Positions 6,710 through 6,927 of a DNA stretch of 6,927 nt are shown here, one piece after another. The DNA lies in NCBI GenBank assembly GCA_038326995.1, contig JBBQKP010000180.1, positions 1 to 6,927 on the forward strand, given 5' to 3'. The translations under genes were made by a program, and so were the position numbers. Positions within the stretch are counted from its first letter, which is position 1, and every line of letters starts with the position of its first letter. The notes under the pieces are model-generated. The model was not told the DNA's origin. It ran no database searches and was given only the letters and a program-made list of their open reading frames with translations. The stretch comes from JBBQKP01 sp038326995. Lineage in GTDB: Bacteria; Planctomycetota; Phycisphaerae; Tepidisphaerales; Tepidisphaeraceae.

Positions 6710-6757
6710 GATGGTAATTTAAGGGCACTTGATCCACGACGACACGACCCTCTGCCG

Positions 6758-6927
6758 TTACTTATTGATTGGCTTCTGACCTCTCTCGTACCGATCAAGA
6801 CGCTCGCGCAAATCTCGCACGGCACCTAGAAGTTCCATCTCTGCCGCATTCAGCGTTTGCTCTTCTTCCAGCTTCGCCTGCTGCAGATTGTTGGTCACGA
6901 CGGCGATGAATAAGTTGATCACCACGA
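6758..6927 (-). CDS. C-terminal end of a voltage-gated-type ion channel (BacNav-like), cut by window edge
   Basis: The last 55 residues are readable up to a TAA at 6760-6758. They begin with VVINLFIAVVTNNLQQA, which matches the cytoplasmic end of the S6 pore helix in ion transport family channels (xxNLFIAVxxNN is typical of bacterial sodium channels and related six-helix channels). After this comes a charged neck (KLEEEQTLNAAEMELL) and a short helix (LLGAVRDLRERLDRYERG) with leucine/hydrophobic spacing suited to the C-terminal coiled coil that holds the tetramer together in BacNav channels. The selectivity filter and voltage sensor are outside the window, so sodium, calcium or potassium preference cannot be stated. 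It lies on the same strand as shikimate kinase, about 57 nt upstream of it, and could share its transcript. An unrelated membrane protein with a coiled-coil tail is possible but less likely. Confidence 0.72.
   Translation of the reverse strand, partial: VVINLFIAVVTNNLQQAKLEEEQTLNAAEMELLGAVRDLRERLDRYERGQKPINK

Noticed and set aside
6078..6737. Alternative 219-codon minus-strand frame over aroK
   Set aside because: It is a shifted frame of the shikimate kinase gene with an Arg/Ser/Gly-rich translation and no motif. The aroK frame has every expected active-site residue.

Overview
The window holds parts or all of seven protein-coding genes and no RNA genes, insertion sequences or CRISPR arrays that I can see. 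The DNA is GC-rich (roughly 55-60% by eye). Most starts lack a strong Shine-Dalgarno sequence. The combination of a short FtsY without a long acidic domain, a MoxR/BchI-like ATPase with an 'INE' Walker B, and a long prepilin peptidase with a GLGDVHL active site suggests a Planctomycetota-like bacterium, possibly of the Phycisphaerae type. That placement is inference and only moderately firm.

Layout from left to right. Minus strand 1-558 is the N-terminal 186 codons of ftsY, the SRP receptor GTPase, cut by the window edge. A 124-nt gap (559-682) carries three perfect 14-bp tandem repeats. Minus strand 683-2149 is a 488-aa AAA+ ATPase of the magnesium chelatase/MoxR type. A divergent intergenic region (2150-2355) separates it from the plus-strand gene 2356-4296, a 646-aa amylo-alpha-1,6-glucosidase (glycogen debranching enzyme). 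A short convergent spacer (4297-4349) contains a compact GC hairpin.

From 4350 to the right edge everything is on the minus strand and closely packed. In transcription order it is the C-terminal end of a voltage-gated-type ion channel (6758-6927, partial), shikimate kinase (6161-6700), a 440-aa prepilin peptidase (4825-6147) and a small two-helix LapA-domain membrane protein (4350-4823). The last three have gaps of 13 and 1 nt and very likely form one operon, with the LapA-like gene translationally coupled to the peptidase.

The genes do not form one pathway. They cover membrane protein targeting, an ATPase chaperone-like function, glycogen breakdown, aromatic amino acid synthesis and type IV pilin/pseudopilin processing. 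I see no strong case for a new defence or mobile system. The points most worth a second look are the enlarged prepilin peptidase, the non-canonical Walker motifs of the ATPase and its missing partner gene, and the 14-bp repeat array ahead of ftsY.
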